Below the pieces are notes generated by a model that was not told the DNA's origin, did not search any database, and worked only from the letters and a program-made list of their open reading frames with translations. A stretch of DNA of 44,802 nucleotides from Azospirillum sp. TSH64 (GTDB lineage Bacteria > Pseudomonadota > Alphaproteobacteria > Azospirillales > Azospirillaceae), in the NCBI RefSeq assembly GCF_003116035.1, contig NZ_LGQW01000015.1:3829956-3874757 (forward strand). Direction: 5' to 3'. The translations under genes were made by a program, and so were the position numbers. Below, in pieces: positions 1-6,849 of this stretch (the stretch's first letter is position 1; each line of letters begins with the position of its first letter).

Positions 1-7
1 CATAAGG

Positions 8-37
8 GGCTGGAACCGAGCAGGTTCCGGCCTCTTT
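8..37 (+). terminator. Probable intrinsic terminator of a gene left of the window
   Basis: The arms at 8-17 (GGCTGGAACC) and 23-32 (GGTTCCGGCC) form a 10-bp stem with one G-T pair and a 5-nt loop. A pyrimidine-rich TCTTT tail follows. A TAA lies at 3-5, so a plus-strand gene may end at the very edge. The tail is short, so confidence is moderate. Confidence 0.5.
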
Positions 38-62
38 CCATTTTCGGAATTCGGTTCGGTGT

Positions 63-92
63 GGGAGAGGCGACTCCCCTAATGCCTCTCCC
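63..92 (-). terminator. Hairpin downstream of the hemerythrin gene
   Basis: GGGAGAGGC at 63-71 and GCCTCTCCC at 84-92 are perfect 9-bp inverted arms around a 12-nt loop. The hairpin starts 7 bp beyond the hemerythrin stop codon. There is no T tract on either strand, so it is a weak or Rho-assisted terminator at best. Confidence 0.35.
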
Positions 93-98
93 GGTTCC

Positions 99-521
99 TC
101 ACCCCTCCGCCTGTGCCAGAAAATCCGCGGTCACCCGGTCCATCGTCGCCAGATGGGTGTGGAACCAGTCGGGGAAATGCTCGGTCACATAGAGCCGGGC
201 ACGGTTCTCCTTCCCCTCCGCCAGATCGGCCTCCATCGTCGCGACCACGGTCAGGACGCGGGCGTGCTCCTCCGTGTGGCAATGCAGGGCGAAAAAGCCG
301 TGCTGGGTCATCAGCGCGTTCTCGCGGGCGAAATGCTCGCGAAGATGCTTGGCGAAGGCGGCGAAGGGAGCCCGGAGTTCGCCGACCGGGGCCTCGGAGG
401 CGGCCTGCAGCAGCGCGACCGATTCGACATGGTCGCAGTCCATGACCGCATGGCCGAGCATGGGGACGGTGCCGGCGGCCGCAGGCGTGGCGGTGGCGGC
501 GGGTGTGGTGGTCGCAAGCAT
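99..521 (-). CDS. Hemerythrin-like domain protein
   Basis: The 140-residue product resembles single-domain bacterial hemerythrins. These bind O2, or react with NO or iron species, at a carboxylate-bridged di-iron centre held in a four-helix bundle. The ligand pattern is visible: H in GHAVMDCDHVES, then HLREHFARENALM with H and E, then HCHTEEH, then HFPDWFHTHLATMD. There is no signal peptide or membrane segment, so it is probably cytoplasmic. I chose the ATG at 521 because GGAAG lies about 9 nt upstream. A longer reading from 593 would place the start inside the promoter and terminator signals. It sits downstream of pepF on the same strand but appears to have its own FNR-type promoter. The family call is firm; the physiological ligand is not known. 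Confidence 0.85.
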   Translation of the reverse strand: MLATTTPAATATPAAAGTVPMLGHAVMDCDHVESVALLQAASEAPVGELRAPFAAFAKHLREHFARENALMTQHGFFALHCHTEEHARVLTVVATMEADLAEGKENRARLYVTEHFPDWFHTHLATMDRVTADFLAQAEG

Positions 522-534
522 GATGTTCGCTTCC

Positions 535-572
535 AAAAAAGATGGCCTTCGGAGACGACGCTCCGAAGGCCA
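535..572 (-). terminator. Intrinsic terminator of pepF
   Basis: A perfect 12-bp stem (TGGCCTTCGGAG at 543-554 with CTCCGAAGGCCA at 561-572) encloses a 6-nt loop. On the minus strand it is followed by TCTTTTTT (542-535). It lies about 55 bp after the pepF stop codon and ends only 14 nt before the hemerythrin start codon. Confidence 0.85.
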
Positions 573-613
573 CCATACCCGCACAGCCGTCATGGTCTCT
601 TGACGGTGGTCAA
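572..613 (-). promoter_or_regulatory. FNR/FixK-type box with -10 element
   Basis: TTGACCACCGTCAA (613-600, minus strand) is a perfect dyad. It fits the general FixK/FNR-family pattern TTGA-N6-TCAA. A -10-like TATGGT occupies 577-572. The distance from dyad centre (606.5) to -10 centre (574.5) is 32 bp, the spacing of class II FNR promoters with the activator at -41.5. The predicted start is near 565, inside the pepF terminator stem. It would drive the hemerythrin gene. Confidence 0.6.
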
Positions 614-626
614 GCCATCCGGATCG

Positions 627-2441
627 TCAGCCCTTCGCCTCGCTCGCCTCCAGTTCGTCGATGAAGCCGCGGATGACGCCGAGGCCCTTCTGCCAGAAGG
701 CCGGGTCGGAGGCATCGAGACCGAACGGGGCCAGCAGCTCCTTGTGACGCAGCGTGCCGCCCGCCGACAGCATCGCCAGATACTTCTCGGCAAAGCCCTG
801 CTCGGCGTCCTGGTAGACCGCGTAGAGCGAGTTCACCAGGCAGTCGCCGAAGGCATAGGCGTAGACATAGAAGGGCGAGTGGATGAAGTGGGGGATGTAG
901 GACCAGAAATGGCGATAACCCTCGTCGAAGCGCAGCGCCGGGCCCAGGCTTTCGGTCTGCACCGCCATCCAGATCTCGCCGATGCGGTCCGACGTCAGTT
1001 CGCCCTCGCGCCGTTCGGTGTGGACACGGCGTTCGAAGTCGAAGAAGGCGATCTGGCGGACCACCGTGTTCAGCATGTCCTCGACCTTGCCGGCCAGCAT
1101 GATGCGGCGGCGCTTCGGGTCGGTCTCGGCCGCCAGCAGGGCGCGGAAGGTCAGCATCTCGCCGAACACCGACGCGGTTTCCGCGAGCGTCAGCGGGGTA
1201 TCGGACAGGAAATGGCCCTGTTTGCCGGCCAGGATCTGGTGGACGCCATGCCCCAGCTCATGGGCCAGCGTCATCACGTCGCGCGTCTTGCCCTGGTAGT
1301 TGACCAGCAGATAGGGGTGGACGCTGGGTACGGTCGGATGGGCGAAGGCGCCCGGCGCCTTGCCGGGACGGACCGGCGCGTCGATCCAGGGGTTGTCGAA
1401 GAAGCGTTTTCCCAGGCTGGCGAGGTCGGGAGAGAAGCGGCCATAGGCGCCCAGAACGATGTCGCGCGCCTCGTTCCAGGGAATGCTGCGGTCGGCATCC
1501 TCCGGCAGGGGGGCGTTGCGGTCCCAGTAATCCAGATGGTCCTGCCCGAACCACTTGGCCTTCATCGTGTAATAGCGGTGCGACAGGTCCGGATAGGCGC
1601 CCTTGACGGCGGACACCAGCGCGTCGACCACCTCGTCCTCGACCCGGTTGGACAGGTTGCGGGCGGAGGTCGGCGTCGGATAGTTGCGCCACTCGTCCTC
1701 GATCTCCTTGTCCTTGGCCAGCGTGTTGGTGACCAGCGCAAACAGCCGCGCATTCTCGCCCAGCACCTTGCCCACCACCTCGCCGGCCTCGCGGCGGACG
1801 GCGGGATTGCGGTCGGACAGGCGGTTCAGCGCCTCGGCACAGGTGAGATCCTTCCCGCCCATCGGGAAGCGCAGGCTGGCGATGGTCTCGTCGAACAGGC
1901 GGTTCCAGGCGGCGCGTCCGACCACATGCTTTTCGTGCAGCAGCCGCTCGATCTCGTCGGACAGCTGGTGGTCGCGGTAGAGGCGGACGTCGCGCAGCCA
2001 CGGCTCGTAATGGCGCAGCGCCGTCGACGCCTTCTGCTTGGCCGCCAGATCGTTCTCGTCCAGCCGGTTGATCTCCAGCGTGAAGAAGATCAGGTGGGCG
2101 GAGATGTCGTTCACCCGCTCCTGCGCCGACTGGTAGAATTTGGCGACGGTCGGATCGACCATGTTGCCGTTGTAGACCAGCCCGGCATAGGACATGACGC
2201 GCGACAGCGTCTCGTCGATGTCCTCGTACTGGCGGATCGCCGCGGCCAGGTCGTCGCCGCTCAGCGCTGCCAGCTTGCCGGCATAGCGCTCGCGGAAGGC
2301 CTTGCATTCGCGTTCCATCCGGTCGAGGTCGGCCTTCAGTTCGGGCGACTCGGTGCCGGGGTAGAGGTCGCTCAGGTCCCAGGTGGGAAGCGCACCCAGA
2401 TCGGGGGTGTCGTTTGCGGCCGTGGCGGCGCTGCTGGTCAT
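627..2441 (-). CDS. pepF: Oligoendopeptidase F (M3 family zinc metallopeptidase)
   Basis: The 604-residue cytoplasmic zinc peptidase hydrolyses short peptides. HELGHG, the HExxH zinc site, is at about residues 394-399, followed by the conserved ETASVFGEML segment that supplies the third ligand. Length matches the M3B/PepF family (about 600). The track of conserved blocks, for example IHSPFYVYAYAFGD near the C terminus, is typical. I chose the ATG at 2441 because CTGGAGGG sits 5 nt upstream. In-frame ATGs at 2483 and 2471 lack this signal. A perfect intrinsic terminator lies downstream. The argP-like gene is 60 bp upstream on the same strand, so co-transcription is possible. Confidence 0.93.
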   Translation of the reverse strand: MTSSAATAANDTPDLGALPTWDLSDLYPGTESPELKADLDRMERECKAFRERYAGKLAALSGDDLAAAIRQYEDIDETLSRVMSYAGLVYNGNMVDPTVAKFYQSAQERVNDISAHLIFFTLEINRLDENDLAAKQKASTALRHYEPWLRDVRLYRDHQLSDEIERLLHEKHVVGRAAWNRLFDETIASLRFPMGGKDLTCAEALNRLSDRNPAVRREAGEVVGKVLGENARLFALVTNTLAKDKEIEDEWRNYPTPTSARNLSNRVEDEVVDALVSAVKGAYPDLSHRYYTMKAKWFGQDHLDYWDRNAPLPEDADRSIPWNEARDIVLGAYGRFSPDLASLGKRFFDNPWIDAPVRPGKAPGAFAHPTVPSVHPYLLVNYQGKTRDVMTLAHELGHGVHQILAGKQGHFLSDTPLTLAETASVFGEMLTFRALLAAETDPKRRRIMLAGKVEDMLNTVVRQIAFFDFERRVHTERREGELTSDRIGEIWMAVQTESLGPALRFDEGYRHFWSYIPHFIHSPFYVYAYAFGDCLVNSLYAVYQDAEQGFAEKYLAMLSAGGTLRHKELLAPFGLDASDPAFWQKGLGVIRGFIDELEASEAKG

Positions 2442-2501
2442 CGAATCCCTCCAGAGATTTGTCGGATCCATATAAGCGCGCACGCGGCGCGGGCAAAGTC
2501 C

Positions 2502-3431
2502 TCATGCGGCGGGCGGGCTTCCCTTGCTCTCGACGATCGGATGCAGGGCCTGCCGCCCTGCGTGCAGGACCGCGCGCGACAGCGCGGCCAGCGCGGTGCC
2601 GGCGATGCGGCTCTGCTGCCAATGCAGCGGCACGTCCAGCGGCCGGCCGGGCACCAGCTCGACCAGACGGCCGGCCGCCAGATGGTCGGCGACCAGCGGG
2701 TCCGGGTTCATTCCCCATCCCAGCCCGGCCAGCGCGCCATCGACGAAGGCATGGGTGGAGGGCAGCCAGTGGGTCGGCGGGGTGGGCACCGGCGACGGTT
2801 CGTGATCGCCCAGCACCAGACGCAACCACTGCGCCTGCAGCCGGTCCTTGCGGTTGAAGGTCAGGCAGGGTGCGGTGGCGAGGCTTTCGGCCGTCACCCC
2901 ATCGGGGAAATGGCGGCGCAGATAGTCCGGGCTGGCGGTGGCACGGTAACGCAGCGCGCCCAGCGGATGGCTGTTGCAGCCGGGGACCGGCACCGCGCTG
3001 GCGGTTACGGCGGCCAGCACCTCGCCCTTGCGCAGCCACTCGGCGCTGTGGTCCTGGTCGTCCAGCACCAGATCGAACAGGCAGCCGGGCAGTTCCGCCA
3101 TCGCCGCGACGAACCATGTGGCGAGGCTGTCGGCATTCACGGCGATCCGCAGGGTGACCGGCCCGTCCGCCGGGCTGAGGCCGGGCAGGGCGCCGCGCAA
3201 CTCGCTTTCCAGCAGGGCGACCTGTTCCACATGCTGGCACAGGCGCTGGCCGGCGGTGGTGCCGGTGCAGGGCTGGCCGCGCACCACCAGCACGGTACCC
3301 AGCCGTTCTTCCAGCAGCTTCACCCGCTGCGACACCGCGGAGGGGGTGACGTGGAGCTGCCGCGCGGCGCGTTCGAAACTGCCGGTGCGGATGACGGCAG
3401 CCAGGGCCGCCAGCAGCGGATAGTCCAGCAT
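2502..3431 (-). CDS. argP: LysR-family regulator, ArgP/LysG type
   Basis: The 309-residue protein has an N-terminal winged HTH (about residues 2-60: SFERAARQLHVTPSAVSQR) followed by a substrate-binding-like effector domain. The HTH and the VELLE-type linker helix match the ArgP/IciA/LysG subfamily, whose members sense lysine or arginine and activate an exporter gene. The LysE/ArgO-like exporter is transcribed divergently across a 97-bp gap (3432-3528), the classical arrangement for this pair. The ATG at 3431 has only a weak upstream GAG. The subfamily call is strong; the amino-acid effector is inferred. Confidence 0.88.
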   Translation of the reverse strand: MLDYPLLAALAAVIRTGSFERAARQLHVTPSAVSQRVKLLEERLGTVLVVRGQPCTGTTAGQRLCQHVEQVALLESELRGALPGLSPADGPVTLRIAVNADSLATWFVAAMAELPGCLFDLVLDDQDHSAEWLRKGEVLAAVTASAVPVPGCNSHPLGALRYRATASPDYLRRHFPDGVTAESLATAPCLTFNRKDRLQAQWLRLVLGDHEPSPVPTPPTHWLPSTHAFVDGALAGLGWGMNPDPLVADHLAAGRLVELVPGRPLDVPLHWQQSRIAGTALAALSRAVLHAGRQALHPIVESKGSPPAA

Positions 3432-3528
3432 GGATTAGCTCTGCTTCATCAGGGCAAGAAGGATTAAGTACGGCAAAGGAAGGCCCGGTGGTAGCGGATT
3501 GGCATCCACCGACTCCGGAACCGCCACG

Positions 3529-4155
3529 ATGACCGAGCTTTCCACCGCTGCCCTGCTTCCCGCCTTCCTGCCGGGCCTGTTCCTCGGCTTCAGCCTGATC
3601 GTCGCCATCGGGGCACAGAACGCCTTCGTGCTGCGCCAGGGGTTGCGCAACGAGCATGTGCTGGCGATCTGCGCCACCTGCGCCTTGTCGGACGCCGTGC
3701 TGATCCTCATCGGGGTCAGCGGATTCGCCAGCGCCGGGGCGCGCTGGCCGTGGCTGGAGCCGCTGATGCGCTATGCCGGTGCCGCGTTCCTGCTGGTCTA
3801 TGGCCTGCGCAGCGCCCGGTCGGCCTGGCAGGGCGGCAGCGGGCTGAACCCGGCGGACCGGGAGGCGGGCGGGCTATTGCCGGCGCTGCTGACCTGCTTG
3901 GCTCTGACCTGGCTCAATCCGCACGTCTATCTGGACACGGTGGTTCTGGTCGGCTCCGTCTCCGCGCGCTTCGCCGAGGCGCGGGGCGCCTTCGCCCTGG
4001 GGGCGATGACGGCGTCCTTCCTGTTCTTCTTCGCGCTCGGCTATGGCGCGCGACTGCTGCGCCCGCTGTTCGCCCGCCCCGGCGCCTGGAGGGCGATGGA
4101 CGGGGGCATCGCCCTGGTGATGTGGGCGATTGCGGTCAGCCTGCTGATCGGCTAG
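3529..4155 (+). CDS. argO: LysE/ArgO-family basic amino acid exporter
   Basis: The 208-residue inner-membrane protein has about six hydrophobic segments and the LysE N-terminal signature FSLIVAIGAQNAFVLRQG, followed by the LNPHVYLDTV block that marks the ArgO/LysE group. It should export arginine or lysine (or analogues such as canavanine) by proton-coupled efflux. I use the ATG at 3529, preceded by GGAA, instead of the TTG at 3499, because it gives the usual family length. Its TAG overlaps the convergent flavoprotein's TAG in a shared 4-bp CTAG palindrome (4152-4155). Expression is probably set by the divergent ArgP-like regulator. Confidence 0.88.
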   Translation: MTELSTAALLPAFLPGLFLGFSLIVAIGAQNAFVLRQGLRNEHVLAICATCALSDAVLILIGVSGFASAGARWPWLEPLMRYAGAAFLLVYGLRSARSAWQGGSGLNPADREAGGLLPALLTCLALTWLNPHVYLDTVVLVGSVSARFAEARGAFALGAMTASFLFFFALGYGARLLRPLFARPGAWRAMDGGIALVMWAIAVSLLIG

Positions 4156-5084
4156 GCGCGAGCGAACAGGGCGTCGTCCTCGCAGAACAGCAGCGAGCGG
4201 TGCAGCGCCGTTCCGGCCATCGTACCGGCACCGACGGCCAGCGCCACCGATCCTGCCGCCCGTGCCGCGTCGCCGCAGGCGAAGACACCGGGGACGCTGG
4301 TCTCCTGCATCGCATCGACACTGATATGGGTGCCGAGCGGCCCGTCCTCGCTCGCACACCCAAGCTGTGCGGCCAGTGGGCTGGCAACGATGCTTCTCGG
4401 CAGTACGAACAGTCCGGCGAACGGCAGTTTGCGTCCGTCGGCGAGCGCGACCTCCGGCGGGTCGCGGTCGATCCCGCTGATGAGGGTGGTCTCGACGACG
4501 ACCCCACGCTGCGCCAGATGGGCCGACTGGTCGGCGTCGGGGTCGAAGGTGCCGTTCAGCAGCAGCGTCGTCGGTCCCCAATCCGGCAGCATCAGCGCAT
4601 GGTGCATGGAGTGCCCTGACACCGCTATGACACCGATACGGCCTCGCATCAGTTCATAGCCATGGCAGTAGGGGCAATGGAAGACGGACCGGCCCCAACG
4701 TTCCGCCAGGCCGGGAATCGCCGGCAGTTCGTCGACCACACCGACGGCGATCAGCAGCCGGCGCGCACGGTGGCCGGTGCCATTCGAATCGGTGATCTCG
4801 AAGCCCATGCTCGTCCTGGCGGCTTTTTCGGCCCGCCCGGTCATCCAGGTGACGGTCGGATAGCGCATCAGTTGGGCGCGGGCTTCGGCGGCGATGTCTC
4901 CCGGCGGACGGCCATCCTGCCCGAGGAAGCCGTGGGAGTGGCTGGCGAAGCGGTTGCGCCGCAGCCCTTCATCCATCACCAGCACCCGGCGGCGGGCGCG
5001 GGCCAATTGCAGCGCGGCGGCGATGCCGGCGTAGCTGCCGCCGACGATGATGGCGTCATAGGTCGTCATGTCGTTTCCATTCAT
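4152..5084 (-). CDS. Thioredoxin-reductase-like FAD/NAD(P) oxidoreductase
   Basis: The 310-residue class II pyridine-nucleotide disulfide oxidoreductase has an N-terminal FAD Rossmann motif (DAIIVGGSYAGIAAA, about residues 9-23), a redox-like CPYC (HCPYCHGYE, near residue 140) and a C-terminal FAD motif (GVFACGDAA). True TrxB proteins carry CATC, so CPYC suggests the related group often annotated as NAD(P)/FAD-dependent oxidoreductase. Its electron acceptor is unknown. I chose the ATG at 5084, 7 nt after GGAAAGG; an ATG 15 nt further in is also possible. It is divergent from an Rrf2 regulator, with a long inverted repeat between them. The 3' end overlaps argO by 4 bp. Confidence 0.85.
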   Translation of the reverse strand: MNGNDMTTYDAIIVGGSYAGIAAALQLARARRRVLVMDEGLRRNRFASHSHGFLGQDGRPPGDIAAEARAQLMRYPTVTWMTGRAEKAARTSMGFEITDSNGTGHRARRLLIAVGVVDELPAIPGLAERWGRSVFHCPYCHGYELMRGRIGVIAVSGHSMHHALMLPDWGPTTLLLNGTFDPDADQSAHLAQRGVVVETTLISGIDRDPPEVALADGRKLPFAGLFVLPRSIVASPLAAQLGCASEDGPLGTHISVDAMQETSVPGVFACGDAARAAGSVALAVGAGTMAGTALHRSLLFCEDDALFARA

Positions 5085-5142
5085 GCCTGTGCCTTTCCAC
5101 GGATGGAGCGGACGCTCTGTCTGCGCCCAATCACGACACACG

Positions 5143-5186
5143 ATAAGTTACATGAAAGGGTGCGGTCAATGTGCCATGTAACTTAT
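5143..5186. promoter_or_regulatory. Long inverted-repeat operator in the flavoprotein/Rrf2 gap
   Basis: ATAAGTTACATG (5143-5154) and CATGTAACTTAT (5175-5186) are perfect 12-bp inverted arms with a 20-bp spacer. The arm centres are 32 bp apart, about three helical turns. TTGACC on the minus strand (5167-5162) could be the -35 of the flavoprotein gene, with the distal arm over its -10. The arms are AT-rich in a GC-rich background. This is the natural operator candidate for the divergent Rrf2 regulator. Confidence 0.7.
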
Positions 5187-5273
5187 GAAGTGGCCTGAGT
5201 TGGGATGGCTGGAGCTGACCACCTGTCCGGCGCTGCATCCGTCCGTCCCTGCACCCGAAAGGATCGATCACCA

Positions 5274-5711
5274 ATGAGACAGGACAGCCGCCTTTCCCGC
5301 ATGCTGCATGTGTTGATCCACATGGACCGGCATGAGGGTGCGCTGACGTCGGAGGCGATTGCCGAGATGCTGAACACCAATCCGGTGGTCATCCGCCGGA
5401 CCATGGCGGGACTGCGCGAGGCCGGCCATGTGCGGTCCGAAAAGGGCCATGGCGGCGGCTGGCGGCTGGCACGGCCGCTCGACGGGATCACCCTGCTGGA
5501 CATTCACCGGGCATTGGGTGAGCCGGGAATCTTCGCCATCGGTCCTACCGCGGACGAGCCGAGCTGTCTGGTCGAACAGGCCGTCAATGCTGCCCTTGAT
5601 GGGGCATTGCGCGAGGCGGAGACGGTGCTCATCCGCCATCTCGGCCAAGTGACGCTCGCCGATCTCGCAGCCGATTTCGACCGGCGCATGAAGGCGATGG
5701 GGAAGTGCTGA
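5274..5711 (+). CDS. Rrf2-family transcriptional regulator
   Basis: The 145-residue protein has an Rrf2 winged HTH: about residues 3-65, with TSEAIAEMLNTNPVVIRRTM as recognition region and GHGGGWRLAR as wing. The three clustered cysteines that bind the Fe-S cluster in IscR and NsrR are missing. Only one internal Cys (in EPSCLVEQ, about residue 98) and the C-terminal Cys remain. It therefore looks like the YwnA-type, cluster-free branch, perhaps sensing through thiol modification. The ATG at 5274 follows AAAGGA by about 11 nt; longer in-frame readings lack support. It probably represses the divergent flavoprotein gene and itself through the 5143-5186 repeat. Confidence 0.85.
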   Translation: MRQDSRLSRMLHVLIHMDRHEGALTSEAIAEMLNTNPVVIRRTMAGLREAGHVRSEKGHGGGWRLARPLDGITLLDIHRALGEPGIFAIGPTADEPSCLVEQAVNAALDGALREAETVLIRHLGQVTLADLAADFDRRMKAMGKC

Positions 5712-5720
5712 ACGCGGAGC

Positions 5721-6086
5721 CTAGCCCGGTTTGGGCGACTCTCCCTCCTGCGCCCGCCGGATCGCCGCCTCGACGCATTGCAGGTGCAGCTTCTTGCGGG
5801 CGAGCAGGCGGGCGCGGCGTTCCTCCAGGTCGGTGGTCGCCATCGCCTCGATGGCGCAGCCGCGCCAGCCGTTGGCGTCCAGGGCGCGGGCGACCTCGGC
5901 ATAGCCGAAATAACCCTTCTCCGGCTGCTCCCAGGGCGGGCGGAAGTCGGCCCGGCGCAGGACGAAACGGTTGGACTGGCTGCCGCCGCCCAGGTTGGTG
6001 AGTCGGGCCACGATCAGCCGCTCGCCGTTGCCGTGAACGACGGTCAGGATCGGGCGGATTCCGGTGATGGGTGGATCGACGGCCAT
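5721..6086 (-). CDS. Conserved hypothetical protein
   Basis: I do not recognise this 121-residue product. From the ATG at 6086 it reads MAVDPPITGIRP, a short beta-rich part (ILTVVHGNGERLIVARLTN), then a basic helix (EERRARLLARKKLHLQCVEAA) and a charged tail. It has no signal peptide or membrane segment. The ribosome-binding site is weak. The ORF stays open far upstream in this frame, but that part lies antisense to the next gene and has non-coding composition. It converges with the Rrf2 gene, leaving a 9-bp gap. Confidence 0.5.
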   Translation of the reverse strand: MAVDPPITGIRPILTVVHGNGERLIVARLTNLGGGSQSNRFVLRRADFRPPWEQPEKGYFGYAEVARALDANGWRGCAIEAMATTDLEERRARLLARKKLHLQCVEAAIRRAQEGESPKPG

Positions 6087-6179
6087 GATCCATGCATAAC
6101 GGTCCAGGGGCGTCCTGACCAGAGCGTCGCTGACCGCACTGCCGCACGCTCCCTCTCCCGTCCGAATGGAGAAACACCG

Positions 6180-6662
6180 ATGCGCCCCGTCACCATGCCT
6201 GTCACCTGGCCCGTCATGCGGATCGTCCCGAGCCTCTCCTCCGCCGCGCTTTCGCTGTTTCTGCTGGCCGGCCCTGCCGCGGCCCAACTGGCTCCCGCCC
6301 CGACGGCGACGGCGATCGTTTGTGAAACCTATGCGGCCGGCGCGATGATCGAGGCGCAATTGTTCTTTGGTCGGAACATCGGCAACGAGATCGGCGTCAG
6401 CGAGCGCGACTGGACGGATTTCCTGAACGGAGAGGTGACGCCGCGCTTTCCCAACGGCCTGACCGTCACCGACGGGTCGGGCCACTGGCGCGACATCGAG
6501 ACCGGGCGGCTGGTGCGCGAGCCCAGCAAAATCCTCACCCTACTGGCCGACGGCGACCCGGCGACGCTGGTCCTCATCCGCGAAATCGTCGATCTGTACA
6601 AGGGGCGCTTCCACCAGCAGTCGGTCGCGCTGGTCGTTCGGCCGGTCTGCGTTTCCTTTTGA
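6180..6662 (+). CDS. DUF3574 family exported protein
   Basis: The 160-residue protein has an N-terminal signal peptide (hydrophobic core SAALSLFLLAGPAAAQ, cleavage after about residue 34). A compact domain follows whose blocks EAQLFFGRNI, EVTPRFPNGLTV, REPSKILTLLAD and the terminal VRPVCVSF match DUF3574. Members are periplasmic or lipoprotein-like with unknown function. Here there is no lipobox cysteine. The ATG at 6180 has GGAG about 11 nt upstream. An inverted repeat TGCGAC-N5-GTCGCA lies 38 bp after the stop (6701-6717) and may be a weak hairpin. Confidence 0.8.
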   Translation: MRPVTMPVTWPVMRIVPSLSSAALSLFLLAGPAAAQLAPAPTATAIVCETYAAGAMIEAQLFFGRNIGNEIGVSERDWTDFLNGEVTPRFPNGLTVTDGSGHWRDIETGRLVREPSKILTLLADGDPATLVLIREIVDLYKGRFHQQSVALVVRPVCVSF

Positions 6663-6849
6663 AATCCAGGTTTCGGAACAGCGTTTCACCGATCGTAGAA
6701 TGCGACAGCCCGTCGCACCCCCGACCTTCTGACATTTGCCTGCACTTATGCTTTTGTCGCAGATTGTGGAGGTCGCGTAACGGATCGTTTCGCGGCCGAG
6801 AGGAAATGCGCACCGAATAGTACCAAAATAGAATGAGGGACGCCCTGCC

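Noticed and set aside
153..3467. 1104-codon plus-strand frame across hemerythrin, pepF and argP
   Set aside because: It is antisense to three well-supported genes; the His/Gln/Arg-rich product with no domain is typical of shadow frames in GC-rich DNA.
3432..3528. ArgP operator (T-N11-A type) in the argP/argO gap
   Set aside because: Several loose matches can be drawn, none with a convincing dyad, so no site is claimed.
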